From an uncultured Planctomycetota bacterium (GTDB lineage: Bacteria; Planctomycetota; Phycisphaerae; UBA1845; Fen-1342), in contig CAADGL010000012.1 in NCBI GenBank assembly GCA_900696525.1, forward strand, positions 62,001 to 126,000: DNA of 64,000 nucleotides. The letters are read 5' to 3'. Position numbers and translations under genes: made by a program. Below the pieces are notes generated by a model. That model did no database searches. It worked only from the letters and a program-made list of their open reading frames with translations, and was not told the origin of the DNA. This document shows, in pieces, positions 1 through 8,505 of the stretch (within the stretch, counting starts at the first letter, position 1; each line of letters starts with the position of its first letter).

Positions 1-595
1 GCGTGGCCCACGAGTTGTCGAACGCGGTGACGATGCCGCGCCCGCGCGCCCCCGCGACGACAGCCCGGATGTCCACAATCTCGAAATGCCCGCTGGTCGG
101 GCTCTCGAAATAGATCAGCCGCGTCTGCGGCCGGCACGCGCCGAGCAGCGCTCCCGCCTCGCTCGTCGTCAGGAACGTCGCCTCGATCCCGAAGCGCGCC
201 AACTGCCGCAGGTAGGTCTGCGTCGGTCCGTAGACGTGCGCCTGGGCCACGACGTGGTCGCCCGCCTTCAGCACGGCCCGCAGCGCCGCGCTGATCGCCC
301 CCATGCCCGACCCAAACCCGTAAGCCCACGTCCCACCCTCCAGCCGCGCCAGCTTCGCCTCCAGCATCGCCGTCGTCGGGTTCCCCACGCGCGTGTAGTC
401 GTAATGCGGCCCGTCCCCCCGCCGCCTGTTCCAGAACGCCTCCGCGTCCGGGTAGATGAACGTCGAGGTCTGGTAGATCGGCGGCGCCGCGGCCCCCTGC
501 TGCTCCGCCGGGTCCTCGGCGTAGTGCGTGCAAAGCGTCTCGAAGCCGCAATTCGGCAACGGGTCGTCATAGACGCGACGCGGCTTGAGCTCCAT
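1..595 (-). CDS. Cys/Met-metabolism PLP-dependent enzyme (trans-sulfuration family), 3' end outside window
   Basis: The ORF track does not list this gene because it runs off the left edge. Reading the minus strand from the ATG at 595 gives about 198 residues of the cystathionine gamma-synthase / methionine gamma-lyase fold. The region contains the family motif YTRVGNPT, which helps bind the PLP phosphate of a neighbouring subunit, then GFGSGMGAISAAL, and later ESPTSGHFEIVDI. The reading stops at AFDNSWAT, just before the PLP lysine, which lies outside the window. The N-terminal part (GFETLCTHYAEDP, PPIYQTSTF) is typical of the family. The exact substrate (cystathionine, homocysteine donor or methionine) cannot be settled from this half. 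Confidence 0.88.
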   Translation of the reverse strand, partial: MELKPRRVYDDPLPNCGFETLCTHYAEDPAEQQGAAAPPIYQTSTFIYPDAEAFWNRRRGDGPHYDYTRVGNPTTAMLEAKLARLEGGTWAYGFGSGMGAISAALRAVLKAGDHVVAQAHVYGPTQTYLRQLARFGIEATFLTTSEAGALLGACRPQTRLIYFESPTSGHFEIVDIRAVVAGARGRGIVTAFDNSWAT

Positions 596-651
596 TCCGG
601 CACAGTGTCCCCGCCCCGGCGCCCCGGTCAAGCGCCCGCGGCCCGGCGCGC

Positions 652-1395
652 TCATGCATCTCCAGCGCCCCCGAACGCTCGCTGCCGCGCCGCGGCGCGG
701 CGCTGCTCATAGACCTGCTCGCATTCCGGCGGGCGCACGTACAACGGGAGGACCTGCTGGCGTTCGAGGAACCGCCCGGCGACGATCAGCGGCCGCGCGG
801 CGCCGACAACCTCCTCGGCCAGCGGTCGCCAGTAATCCTCGGGCGCGACCCGCCCGCCGGCCGCAACCACGCGCTCCCGGTGCGGCGCGACGCCCGCCCC
901 CAGCGCAACGAATGGCGGCGCGATGCCGGCGAGGAACTCCGCCGGTGCGACCGCCGCCGCAGGCGCCAGAGCATCGAGTGCTCCGTCCGGTCTCAGGTTG
1001 AACGCCGCGGCATAAGCCAGCCCGCCGCGGGCATCCAGCATGACCGCGAGACGGCCCGGGCGCGGATTCAACCGCAGCGCGTTGCGCGCGATGACCTCCA
1101 GCGTCGGAACCGCGACGACCCGGCATCCCGCGACGGCCATGAGCATGCGCGCCAGGGCCGCGGAGATCCGCAGCCCGGTGAAGCTCCCGGGCCCCTGCGA
1201 CCAGCAGAGCACGTCCAGCTCGGCCGCGCGGCGGCCGTGCCGGCTCAGCAGCTCCGCGATCAACGGAAACAGCTCCGAGGCGTGCCGGCGCTCAGCCGAC
1301 AACAGGCGCGATTCGAGCAGCCGGTCTCCGCGCCACAGGCAAACGCTGCCGCGTGCGGCCGAGGTCTCTACGCCGAGCAACCATTGCGGTGACAT
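652..1395 (-). CDS. tsaB: tRNA threonylcarbamoyladenosine biosynthesis protein TsaB
   Basis: TsaB is the non-catalytic ASKHA-fold partner of TsaD in making t6A37 of ANN-decoding tRNAs in the cytoplasm. The protein (about 247 residues from the chosen start) opens with LLGVETSAARGSVCLW, the phosphate-1 strand of the fold, and carries the hallmark QGPGSFTGLRI and the VPTLEVIA strand. The track starts at 1428; the ATG at 1395 is preferred because TsaB normally begins 3-5 residues before this strand, and another ATG lies at 1404. No clear Shine-Dalgarno precedes any of the three. The gene stands alone, without tsaD or tsaE nearby. Confidence 0.9.
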   Translation of the reverse strand: MSPQWLLGVETSAARGSVCLWRGDRLLESRLLSAERRHASELFPLIAELLSRHGRRAAELDVLCWSQGPGSFTGLRISAALARMLMAVAGCRVVAVPTLEVIARNALRLNPRPGRLAVMLDARGGLAYAAAFNLRPDGALDALAPAAAVAPAEFLAGIAPPFVALGAGVAPHRERVVAAGGRVAPEDYWRPLAEEVVGAARPLIVAGRFLERQQVLPLYVRPPECEQVYEQRRAAARQRAFGGAGDA

Positions 1396-1465
1396 TGGAC
1401 GCATTGTAGCCGGAGTGCTTCGCGCCACGCCGTCAACGGCAAGCGGGAATTCGCCACTCGCTGGC

Positions 1466-1542
1466 GCTCGCGGCTCGTAACGCTCGCGGCTCGTAACGCT
1501 CGCGGCTCGTAACGCTCGCGGCTCGTAACGCTCGCGGCTCGT
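1466..1542. repeat. Tandem 16-bp repeat, about 4.8 copies
   Basis: The unit GCTCGCGGCTCGTAAC is repeated head to tail four times, followed by 13 bases of a fifth unit, between tsaB and the DUF1015 gene. The sequence just before it (CACTCGCTGGCGCTCGCGGCTCGT across the junction, quoted in parts) is the reverse complement of the edge of the tandem array near 27.5 kb. This looks like a dispersed intergenic repeat with local expansion. Confidence 0.9.
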
Positions 1543-1584
1543 CGGGCGATCGCGTCGGCCGCGCTGTGCGCTTCGGCGGGGGCT

Positions 1585-2880
1585 TCAGGCCGTCAGCGGG
1601 CTCACGACCAAGCCGCTGGCGAGCTTCGGGAAAAAGTACGTGCTCTTCTGCGGCATCAGGTCGCCCGCCGTGCAGACGTCGCCCAGCTCCTTCATCGTCG
1701 TCGGCTGCATCAGGAAGCAGCAGCCACCCGTGTCGCGCGCCTCCTGAACAGCGGCGGAGGCCGACTTCACGTAGTGAATGTCAAGCGCCTGGCCCTTGGT
1801 GTGGCGGCCGATGACCCGGTCGAGCAGCCACGCGTGGAGGAAGGCGAGCCCGAGCCGGCGCCACGCCGCACTGCGCTCCGGGCACACGCCGTCCAGCAGC
1901 GTCTCCTTCCAGGGCCGAAGGACGTAGAAGCCCTCCCCGGCCCCGGGCGCAGCGCTGAACATCCCCACCGCTTGCGGGCCGAATTTCTCAAGCCGAGCCG
2001 GCACGTCGTCTGCGCCGTCCGCCGGCAGGTGCGCAATCTCGACGTCCGCATCGCCCTTCAGACTGGCCGGCGGAAACGCGACGCCCGGGACCACGCGATG
2101 CGTCGGCAGAATCAGCAGGCCCGGGTCCTCCATCGCACAGAACACGCACATCACGTAGTTCGCCGGATGATCCACCGGCAACGGCCCCTCGCGCTGCGCC
2201 AGCCACGCGCGGTACAGCATCGCCGTGCCGTAGCGGTGGTGGCCGTCGGCAATGAACGTCGGCCGCGAAGCCATCAGCTCACGGACCTCCGAGATCACCG
2301 TCGGATCGGTCACGGCCCACAGACGGTTCTCCACCGCGTCGAGCGTGCCATGGACGAGCGGGTTGGGGCCGATCGCCGCGGCCAGCCGCGCGGCCACCGT
2401 GTTCTCTGGGTCCGGGTAGAGACCGAAAATGGGGCTGAGCGTGGCGGCGGTGGCCTTCATCAGCGCCAGGCGGTCTTCCTTCGGACCACCGAAGGTCTGC
2501 TCATGCGGAAAGACGCTTCCCGCGCCAAAGGGCTCCAGCCGTAGGCGGGCGAAGAACATCTTTCGCACGTGGGCGCGGCCGGCGTGAGTGTAGGCCTGGT
2601 AATAGACGTAGATCGCCGGCGCCGCGTCGCGGAGCATGCGGCCATTTGAGAGCCAATCCTGGAGTTGCCGGCGGGCGCGCTCATAGACTTCAGGGGGGCC
2701 GGCGTGCTTTGGGGGCGTGTGGGGCAGGTCGACCAGGACGAAGTTGTCCGGGCTGCGCGCCAGGAGGGCTTGCCTGTCGGCCTCCGACAGCACGTCGTAG
2801 GGCGGCGACAGCAGCGACGAGACATCAGCCTGGCGATCGGTGGCGTAGCGGATACCCGCGAAAGGCAGGACGTAACTCAT
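1585..2880 (-). CDS. DUF1015 family protein (COG4198)
   Basis: This protein of 431 residues belongs to the uncharacterised DUF1015 family. It shows the N-terminal PPYDVLSE motif, a central FPHEQTF motif and the invariant FIADGHHRYGTAM segment. The biochemical role of the family is not established. The track gives a 1834-residue frame to 7089, but everything upstream of the ATG at 2880 is antisense to the FG-GAP lipoprotein gene. The ATG at 2880 is preceded by AAAGGGGA nine bases away and begins the canonical MSYVLPF N-terminus. A candidate promoter lies at 2960-2988. It is divergently transcribed from the next gene. Confidence 0.9.
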   Translation of the reverse strand: MSYVLPFAGIRYATDRQADVSSLLSPPYDVLSEADRQALLARSPDNFVLVDLPHTPPKHAGPPEVYERARRQLQDWLSNGRMLRDAAPAIYVYYQAYTHAGRAHVRKMFFARLRLEPFGAGSVFPHEQTFGGPKEDRLALMKATAATLSPIFGLYPDPENTVAARLAAAIGPNPLVHGTLDAVENRLWAVTDPTVISEVRELMASRPTFIADGHHRYGTAMLYRAWLAQREGPLPVDHPANYVMCVFCAMEDPGLLILPTHRVVPGVAFPPASLKGDADVEIAHLPADGADDVPARLEKFGPQAVGMFSAAPGAGEGFYVLRPWKETLLDGVCPERSAAWRRLGLAFLHAWLLDRVIGRHTKGQALDIHYVKSASAAVQEARDTGGCCFLMQPTTMKELGDVCTAGDLMPQKSTYFFPKLASGLVVSPLTA

Positions 2881-2959
2881 GCGGCAGAGTCCCCTTTCAA
2901 CGCCCGCCGCCGTGCCTCGGACCGCGCAGGTCCCGAGCGGCAAAGGCGTCAGGGTTTGG

Positions 2960-2988
2960 ATTATAAGTCCTCGATGGCAATCGGGTAA
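2960..2988 (-). promoter_or_regulatory. Candidate sigma-70 promoter for the DUF1015 gene
   Basis: On the minus strand a perfect TATAAT (2960-2965) is preceded 17 bases upstream by TTACCC, a moderate -35. The start codon lies about 80 bases downstream. This is a consensus match only. Confidence 0.45.
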
Positions 2989-3028
2989 GGAGGGCGGGCG
3001 CAATCGTCTGCGGTTCCGCAACGTTTCG

Positions 3029-3057
3029 TTGACTCGACACTTATGAAGCACTAGATT
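3029..3057 (+). promoter_or_regulatory. Candidate sigma-70 promoter for the FG-GAP lipoprotein gene
   Basis: TTGACT (3029-3034) and TAGATT (3052-3057) are separated by exactly 17 bases, about 80 bases before the ATG at 3139. The surrounding 60 bases are AT-richer than the neighbouring coding DNA, as expected for a promoter. Confidence 0.55.
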
Positions 3058-3138
3058 AGCGGTTGGTGGGCGCGTGTTCACACCAACCCGCCTTAGCGAG
3101 CTGATTCGAGCGTCTTTACTACCCTCTGGAGGTAGCCA

Positions 3139-6100
3139 ATGTCGAACCCGCGTATCGGGCGAGCCTGCACACGGTCTTTTGCGCTGTTCGTCGGCCTCGC
3201 ATTCGGCGTGCTGACTGGGTGCCCGCCTGTGCCTCAGCAACCCAACGTCCCCACGGACGAAGAGCCCAATCAAACCACTCAACCGCCGGCCGACTCCAAC
3301 AGCACGATCGACCGGCCGATTCCTCCGCCCGTCCTCGACGACGACACCACGACGGTGATCGGCGGCGGCGGCGGCGGCGCCAACCCGCCCGGGGGCGGGG
3401 GCGGCGGCGGCGGCGGGCAGGGCCAGCAGTTCATCTTCCTGAACGTCACCGCCCCGGGCGGCAACCTGCGCATCCGGCCAGGCGCAATCGTCGACGTCAA
3501 GTTCGAGTTCCAGGACTCGCAGGGCGCCGCTCAGAAAGTCGAGCTCCTCATCGCCCGCGACGACAACGCCGACAACCAGCCCGACGGCGTGCCCGTGCGG
3601 ATCATTCCGATCAGCGCCCAGGGCGGCAGCAACACCTTCAGCCTGAACACGACTACCATCAGCGACCTGCTCGTCAACGGCTACGCCCGGTTTGTGTTCG
3701 GCGTGCGCGTCACGACGCTCAACAACACCGTCTACCAGGACTACTCGAGCGGCTCGGTGGTGATCGACGACACGGCGCCGACGGCCACCTGGGTCGGCCC
3801 GCTTGACGACGCGCTGACCAACCGCGTGTCCTCGTGGCCGGTCACCGTCAGCACCACGGACAACTCGCCCCATACCGTCCGCGTCCTCCTCGACAAGGAC
3901 ACCACCCCGCTCAACGGTAACGAGTTCGAACTGATCGCCCCCGCGAACATCGCCGCCGGAACCAACACGACGACCTTCAGCCCGTCGCTGCTGCCCTTCC
4001 CGGTCGGCACCTATTACTACTATGTCATCACGTCCGACGGCATCGACCCGGCGGACGCCTTCTACGCCGAACGCTCCGCCGGCGACCCGATCAAGATCCG
4101 ACTGACGAACCGGCTGATCGGCAACGTCGATCTGGGCAACCTCGGCAACAACCTGGGCGGAATCTTCCAGGGCTTCAACTTCAACGACCTGGCCGGCTCC
4201 TCCATCCGCAGTGTGCCCGACCTCAACGGCGACGGCCGCAACGAGCTCGTCGTCGGGTCGCGCTTCGGCAAGCCGCGCCTGATCGAGAACAACGGCGTCG
4301 GCTTCGGCGAAGCCTACCTGATCTACGGCTCGGCGCAGCGCTTCACCGGCACGCGCACGCTGAACTCCGTCGGCACCACGACGCCCGGCCTGGTCTTCTT
4401 CGGCATGCGGACGCCGCGAACCGCCTCCATCGCTCCGCCCAACCAGAGCACGCGCTGGACCTCGGGCCTGTCCGACATCACGGTCATCCCCGACATGGAC
4501 GGCGATAACCTCCCGGAGCTGGTCTTCAGCTTCCCGCGCGTCGAGTCGATCAACCTCGGCGAGACCAACCCGACCATCCAGCATCCGGAGCTTGCGCCCG
4601 ACCTGCCCAGCATGGGCAATCTCGAATACAACGCGTTCTACGGGCTGTTCCCGGTCTGGCATCCGAACGAGGCGCAGCTCACCCGCGGCGGCATCATCAT
4701 CGTGTCGAGCCAGAACGAGATGCTCCAGAATCCGGGTCTGCTCAACCGCAAGTCGGACCGCGTCATCGACCTCCACGAGGTCGGCCAGCTCTTCACCAAC
4801 ATGAGCCGTCCTTCGCTGATCCCGTACATCCGCAACGCCCGCACCCGTCTCGATGGCGCCATGCAGTGCGCCGACTGCGACTTCCTGCCGCCCAACGGCT
4901 GCGACCCCGGCGATCCTGACGCCGATCCGCCGGCGCCCGGCAATTGCGGCGAAGACGAGTGCGTCCTGGCGCTCGGCGAGGAGCTGGACGGCCGCGAGAA
5001 GCTCCTGATCCGCTACGAGGTCTTCTGGGACGTGGTCTTCAACAATCAGGGCCCCGGCGGCTTCCACCAGCCGTGGACCGCCGTCCCCGCGAATCCGCCG
5101 CTGGCCAGTCCGCTCTCCTTCCCGTTCACGCCGCCGCCCTTCGGCGCACCGCCCTTCCCCTTCAGCTTCTACCCGAACCTGTGGGCGTTTGATTCCATGG
5201 GCAACGGCGGCGGAGCGTGCGGCGACATCAACGGCAGCGGGTGCGAGGTGACCAACCACTGGTTCTCGTGGTCGCCGACGCTGCCGGGCACGACGCTCGC
5301 GGGCACGCCGTCCTGGGCTACGCAGGGCAACCCGGTTCAGACGCTGCCCACGTGCTACCCGACCAATCCGTGCATCACGGACGTCGAGCCCGAGGACGGA
5401 CCCTGCCCGGCCCCGAGCGCTCCATGCACCAACCCGGCCCTTGATGTCGCCGCCGGCGGCAGCACGGCCTGGACCGGTTTCTACGGCCCGACGACTTCGG
5501 CCTACACCAGCAGCGCGGCGGGGACCTTCCCGTCGCCGACCGGGGCGCGCGTTCTCGGCCAGCGGGTCAACGACCGCTTCGGCACGGCGATCGGCTCCGA
5601 CGGCAACTGGCTGTATATCAGCGCTCCGGAGCGCACCGCGAACGACGCCCCGTACGGCTCGGACATCCCGAGCCTGCCCGGCACGCGCAGCAAGTCGGGC
5701 ATCGTCTACCAGCTCCGCACCAACGCTCCCCTGCCGCCGGACGGCATCACCCGCACGCAGCTCTGGATGGAGCGCGGCACGCGCCAGGAGCAGGACCCGA
5801 ACTTCCCGGATGATCCCAACGCGATCATCACGGTGGGCCTGAGCTGGCCGTACGTCGACGCCCAGCTCCCGAACCGCGTCGATTACACGATGCCCGTGCC
5901 GCACAACTACATCATCGAGTCCGTCGGCTCGACCCGCGGCAATCCCGAGATCGGCCGCGCCGATCGCCTCTTCGGCGATCCGCAGCAGCCGCAGTGCCCG
6001 CCGGGATACGACCCGGCGACCGACTCGCCCGACGCGTCGGCCATCAACTCCTACACGCCGTATCCCGCCGGAACCTCCGGCTACTTCGTCGACCGCACGC

Positions 6101-7038
6101 CGCAGATCGTCGGCCCGCACGCCAACGCGAAGATCGAGTTCGTGCGGGCGCTGGGCGACGTGAACGGCGACGGCATCCGCGACTTCGCGGTCGGCTCGGC
6201 CGAGGTCCGCTCGAACGTCGGCCAAGGCACGGGCGACAAGGTCGGAGCGATCTTCATCGTCTACGGCCGGCCGACCGGCCTCGAGGGCGACTACCTCCTC
6301 GAGCAGCTCGCGCTGAACCGCAGCGATCCGAGCCGCCTCGCCGGCATCCTCGTCAAGGGCGTGAGCCCGGGCGAGACGCTGGCGCGCGTTTTCGCGGACG
6401 CCGGTGATTTCAACGGCGACGGCTTCGCCGACGTGGTCATCGGCAACGAGGGCGCCAACAGCAACACCGGCGAGGTGATCCTGCTCTTTGGCTCCAGCGT
6501 CGAGAACGCCCCGAGCAGCCCCGGTCCGGGCGATCCGGACGGCGTGCCCGGCGGCGGCTGGACGCCCGATACCATCCCGCTGGAACGCGCCATCCGCTTC
6601 GTCGGAGCGAATCCGGGCGACCTGGCCGGCGCCAACGTCTCCTCCGCCGGTGACGTCGATAACGATGGCAAGGCCGATCTGCTCATCGCCGCACCGGGCG
6701 CCGACGGCGGCCGGGGCGCCGTGTACCTGATCTACGGCTCGAGTGATCTCTTCGGCGAGATCAACCTGGGCAGCCTCACCATCACGAACACCGACGTCGC
6801 CTTCGCGAAGTTCGTCGGCCGCAAGCTCGGCGACGCGCTCGGCGGCGGCATGAAGATCGTGACGAACACCGATCCAGGTGGCGGCTCGACCACGGCCTAC
6901 TCGCAGGGCCTGTCGCCGCTGGGCGACATCGATGGCGACGGAAACGCCGACTTTGCGATCAGCGCGATGCTCGCGGATCCGGGCCAGAAGGTCGACGCAG
7001 GCGAGATCTACATTCTGTACGGTCGCACCGGCCCGTAA
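3139..7038 (+). CDS. Large secreted FG-GAP repeat lipoprotein
   Basis: A 1299-residue exported protein. The N-terminus has a basic stretch, a hydrophobic segment and a lipobox-like VLTGC at about residues 25-29, so it is probably a lipoprotein. Low-complexity linkers follow: a Pro/Thr/Gln-rich part, then poly-Gly near residues 75-95. Most of the chain consists of FG-GAP (integrin alpha N-terminal) blades with calcium-binding D-x-[DN]-x-D-G loops, for example DLNGDGRNELVVG, DMDGDNLPELVF, DVNGDGIRDFAVG, DFNGDGFADVVIG and DIDGDGNADFAIS, each followed by an aliphatic strand and often by LIYGS. These predict an extracellular beta-propeller for adhesion or ligand binding; the ligand is unknown. GGAGG lies six bases before the ATG. 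It is a single-gene unit with its own promoter and terminator. A Cys-rich insert sits near residues 580-610. Confidence 0.88.
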   Translation: MSNPRIGRACTRSFALFVGLAFGVLTGCPPVPQQPNVPTDEEPNQTTQPPADSNSTIDRPIPPPVLDDDTTTVIGGGGGGANPPGGGGGGGGGQGQQFIFLNVTAPGGNLRIRPGAIVDVKFEFQDSQGAAQKVELLIARDDNADNQPDGVPVRIIPISAQGGSNTFSLNTTTISDLLVNGYARFVFGVRVTTLNNTVYQDYSSGSVVIDDTAPTATWVGPLDDALTNRVSSWPVTVSTTDNSPHTVRVLLDKDTTPLNGNEFELIAPANIAAGTNTTTFSPSLLPFPVGTYYYYVITSDGIDPADAFYAERSAGDPIKIRLTNRLIGNVDLGNLGNNLGGIFQGFNFNDLAGSSIRSVPDLNGDGRNELVVGSRFGKPRLIENNGVGFGEAYLIYGSAQRFTGTRTLNSVGTTTPGLVFFGMRTPRTASIAPPNQSTRWTSGLSDITVIPDMDGDNLPELVFSFPRVESINLGETNPTIQHPELAPDLPSMGNLEYNAFYGLFPVWHPNEAQLTRGGIIIVSSQNEMLQNPGLLNRKSDRVIDLHEVGQLFTNMSRPSLIPYIRNARTRLDGAMQCADCDFLPPNGCDPGDPDADPPAPGNCGEDECVLALGEELDGREKLLIRYEVFWDVVFNNQGPGGFHQPWTAVPANPPLASPLSFPFTPPPFGAPPFPFSFYPNLWAFDSMGNGGGACGDINGSGCEVTNHWFSWSPTLPGTTLAGTPSWATQGNPVQTLPTCYPTNPCITDVEPEDGPCPAPSAPCTNPALDVAAGGSTAWTGFYGPTTSAYTSSAAGTFPSPTGARVLGQRVNDRFGTAIGSDGNWLYISAPERTANDAPYGSDIPSLPGTRSKSGIVYQLRTNAPLPPDGITRTQLWMERGTRQEQDPNFPDDPNAIITVGLSWPYVDAQLPNRVDYTMPVPHNYIIESVGSTRGNPEIGRADRLFGDPQQPQCPPGYDPATDSPDASAINSYTPYPAGTSGYFVDRTPQIVGPHANAKIEFVRALGDVNGDGIRDFAVGSAEVRSNVGQGTGDKVGAIFIVYGRPTGLEGDYLLEQLALNRSDPSRLAGILVKGVSPGETLARVFADAGDFNGDGFADVVIGNEGANSNTGEVILLFGSSVENAPSSPGPGDPDGVPGGGWTPDTIPLERAIRFVGANPGDLAGANVSSAGDVDNDGKADLLIAAPGADGGRGAVYLIYGSSDLFGEINLGSLTITNTDVAFAKFVGRKLGDALGGGMKIVTNTDPGGGSTTAYSQGLSPLGDIDGDGNADFAISAMLADPGQKVDAGEIYILYGRTGP

Positions 7039-7070
7039 GCGGGCGGCATCGGCCGGCAGATTGCCGAACG

Positions 7071-7113
7071 CAGGGTGAGCCCGAGCCATGTGGTCGGGCT
7101 CACCCTGTTTTTT
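7071..7113 (+). terminator. Rho-independent terminator after the FG-GAP lipoprotein gene
   Basis: A perfect 14-bp stem (CAGGGTGAGCCCGA / TCGGGCTCACCCTG) with a nine-base loop is followed at once by six T residues. It starts about 30 bases after the stop codon. Confidence 0.93.
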
Positions 7114-7536
7114 GGTCTTCCGCGGTCATGCCGCGTGACCTCCGCGGCGAAGCGGGCTGCGTGTCGCTTGGGTTCGGATTCGCGGATTCGACGCCGACCG
7201 GGTCCGCTCCATCGCGCAGCGCGCAAAAAGACTTCCGGAATCGAACCCCGCTGGGTCAATCCCGGAAGTGCGCCACGGCTTAGAAACAGCCGCAAAGTCC
7301 GACATTTCAGCGACCGTCAGGCCGGCCAGGCGGTTGACGATCCGACCGGGACACTATATCCGATGGGTATCGGGGTGTCCATGGCTTGCGGCACTAATGA
7401 GAAACAATTTGCATATAACGCAACTCGCTGCTAACAAGGAAATTATGCCACGTCCGTGCGATCAACCGTGGCGATCTCCGCCCGCCAAGCCATCGTCCTA
7501 TAACAGTCCGGGAGCGGTTCTGGACGAGGCCGCCGC
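7114..7536. other. Intergenic region of 423 bases with one hairpin
   Basis: No convincing gene is seen. An inverted repeat ACTTCCGG / CCGGAAGT (7231-7238 and 7262-7269) encloses a 23-base interior with some further pairing. On the minus strand it is followed by CTTTTT, so it could end a minus-strand transcript. The last 150 bases before pyrK are AT-richer (AACAATTTGCATATAACG) and may hold the pyrK promoter, but no good -35/-10 pair was identified. Confidence 0.5.
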
Positions 7537-8505
7537 ATGACCGCCGCCGAACAGCCCCCGCGGCGACGTGCGGCGGCGAGCGCCACCGTCGTACAGGTCG
7601 CGCGTCCGTGTCGTGAACACGTGCGGATCGAGTGCGCGATGCGCGACTTTGCCGAGCCGCTGCCCGGCCAGTTCGCGCAACTGCTCTGTGCCGATCCGGA
7701 CTCGGCCGCGCCGCGCGAGCTGACCTGGAGCGACGACGAACCGCCATTGCTCACCCGCGATGACTGGCGCGAATGCAGCGCCTATCTGCGCCGGCCCTTC
7801 AGCATCGCCGACGCCTGGCGCGATCGCGAAGGCCTCACGCATCTTGTCTTCATCTCGCGCGCCGTCGGCGTCGGAACCGGCTGGCTCGATCGGCTGCGCC
7901 CCGGCGACACGCTCAACCTCACCGGCCCGCTCGGCAGGGGCTTCGATCTGCCGGCTCAGCCGCGCCCCCTGCTGCTCGTCGGCGGCGGCGTCGGGATACC
8001 GCCGCTGCTGCTGTTGTCGCGGCGCCTGGCGCAGATGGCCTGGCGCGACGTCGTGGTGATCTTCGGCGCCACCAGCGCCGACCTGCTGCCGGTGCCGCTG
8101 CTGGCCGAGCCCGACCCGCGCGGCACGGCGACGCGCTGCATCGAGCTGCCCGGTGACGCGGCGTTCCCGGCGATCGTGACGACCGACGACGGCACGCTCG
8201 GGCTGCGCGGTCGGGTCACCGACGCCCTGCGAGCCTGGGTCGAGACCGCTGGCGAGGCGGCTGGCGGCGCCGTCGTGATGGCCTGCGGCCCGGAGGGCAT
8301 GCTCGCGGCCCTGGCCCGCCAGACGCGCGATCTCGGCCTGGCCTGCCAGTTGTGCATCGAGCGGCAGATGGGCTGCGGTCTGGGCACGTGCCTGTCGTGC
8401 GTCGTGCGCGTCCGCGACGCGTCCCGTCCCGCCGGCTGGCGCTGGGCGCTGAGCTGCACGGAGGGCCCCGTCTTCGAACGCGACGCGCTGTACGACTATT
8501 CCTGA
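7537..8505 (+). CDS. pyrK: Dihydroorotate dehydrogenase electron-transfer subunit PyrK-like protein
   Basis: A 322-residue flavo-iron-sulfur protein of the ferredoxin-reductase superfamily. It should pass electrons from the class 1B dihydroorotate dehydrogenase PyrD to NAD+ in pyrimidine synthesis. Visible features are the FAD-binding RRPFSIAD, GPLGRGFDL, the NAD-site LLLVGGGVGIPP, and the C-terminal [2Fe-2S] cysteine set in CIERQMGCGLGTCLSCVV with a later cysteine in the SCTEGPVF segment. These match PyrK more closely than other family members. No pyrD is adjacent. Its 3' end overlaps by ten bases the end of the convergent yjfF gene. The N-terminal extension of about 15 residues and the weak Shine-Dalgarno leave the exact start open. 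Confidence 0.82.
   Translation: MTAAEQPPRRRAAASATVVQVARPCREHVRIECAMRDFAEPLPGQFAQLLCADPDSAAPRELTWSDDEPPLLTRDDWRECSAYLRRPFSIADAWRDREGLTHLVFISRAVGVGTGWLDRLRPGDTLNLTGPLGRGFDLPAQPRPLLLVGGGVGIPPLLLLSRRLAQMAWRDVVVIFGATSADLLPVPLLAEPDPRGTATRCIELPGDAAFPAIVTTDDGTLGLRGRVTDALRAWVETAGEAAGGAVVMACGPEGMLAALARQTRDLGLACQLCIERQMGCGLGTCLSCVVRVRDASRPAGWRWALSCTEGPVFERDALYDYS

Noticed and set aside
2881-7089. Upstream part of the 1834-residue minus-strand frame
   Set aside because: It is antisense to the FG-GAP lipoprotein gene, Arg/Asp/Val-rich and without motifs. Only the last 431 residues (DUF1015) are real.
7225-7275. Possible second tRNA on the minus strand (GGTTCGATTCC motif)
   Set aside because: The T-loop-like motif has no proper T-stem, and no acceptor stem could be drawn; the sequence is better explained as a simple hairpin.
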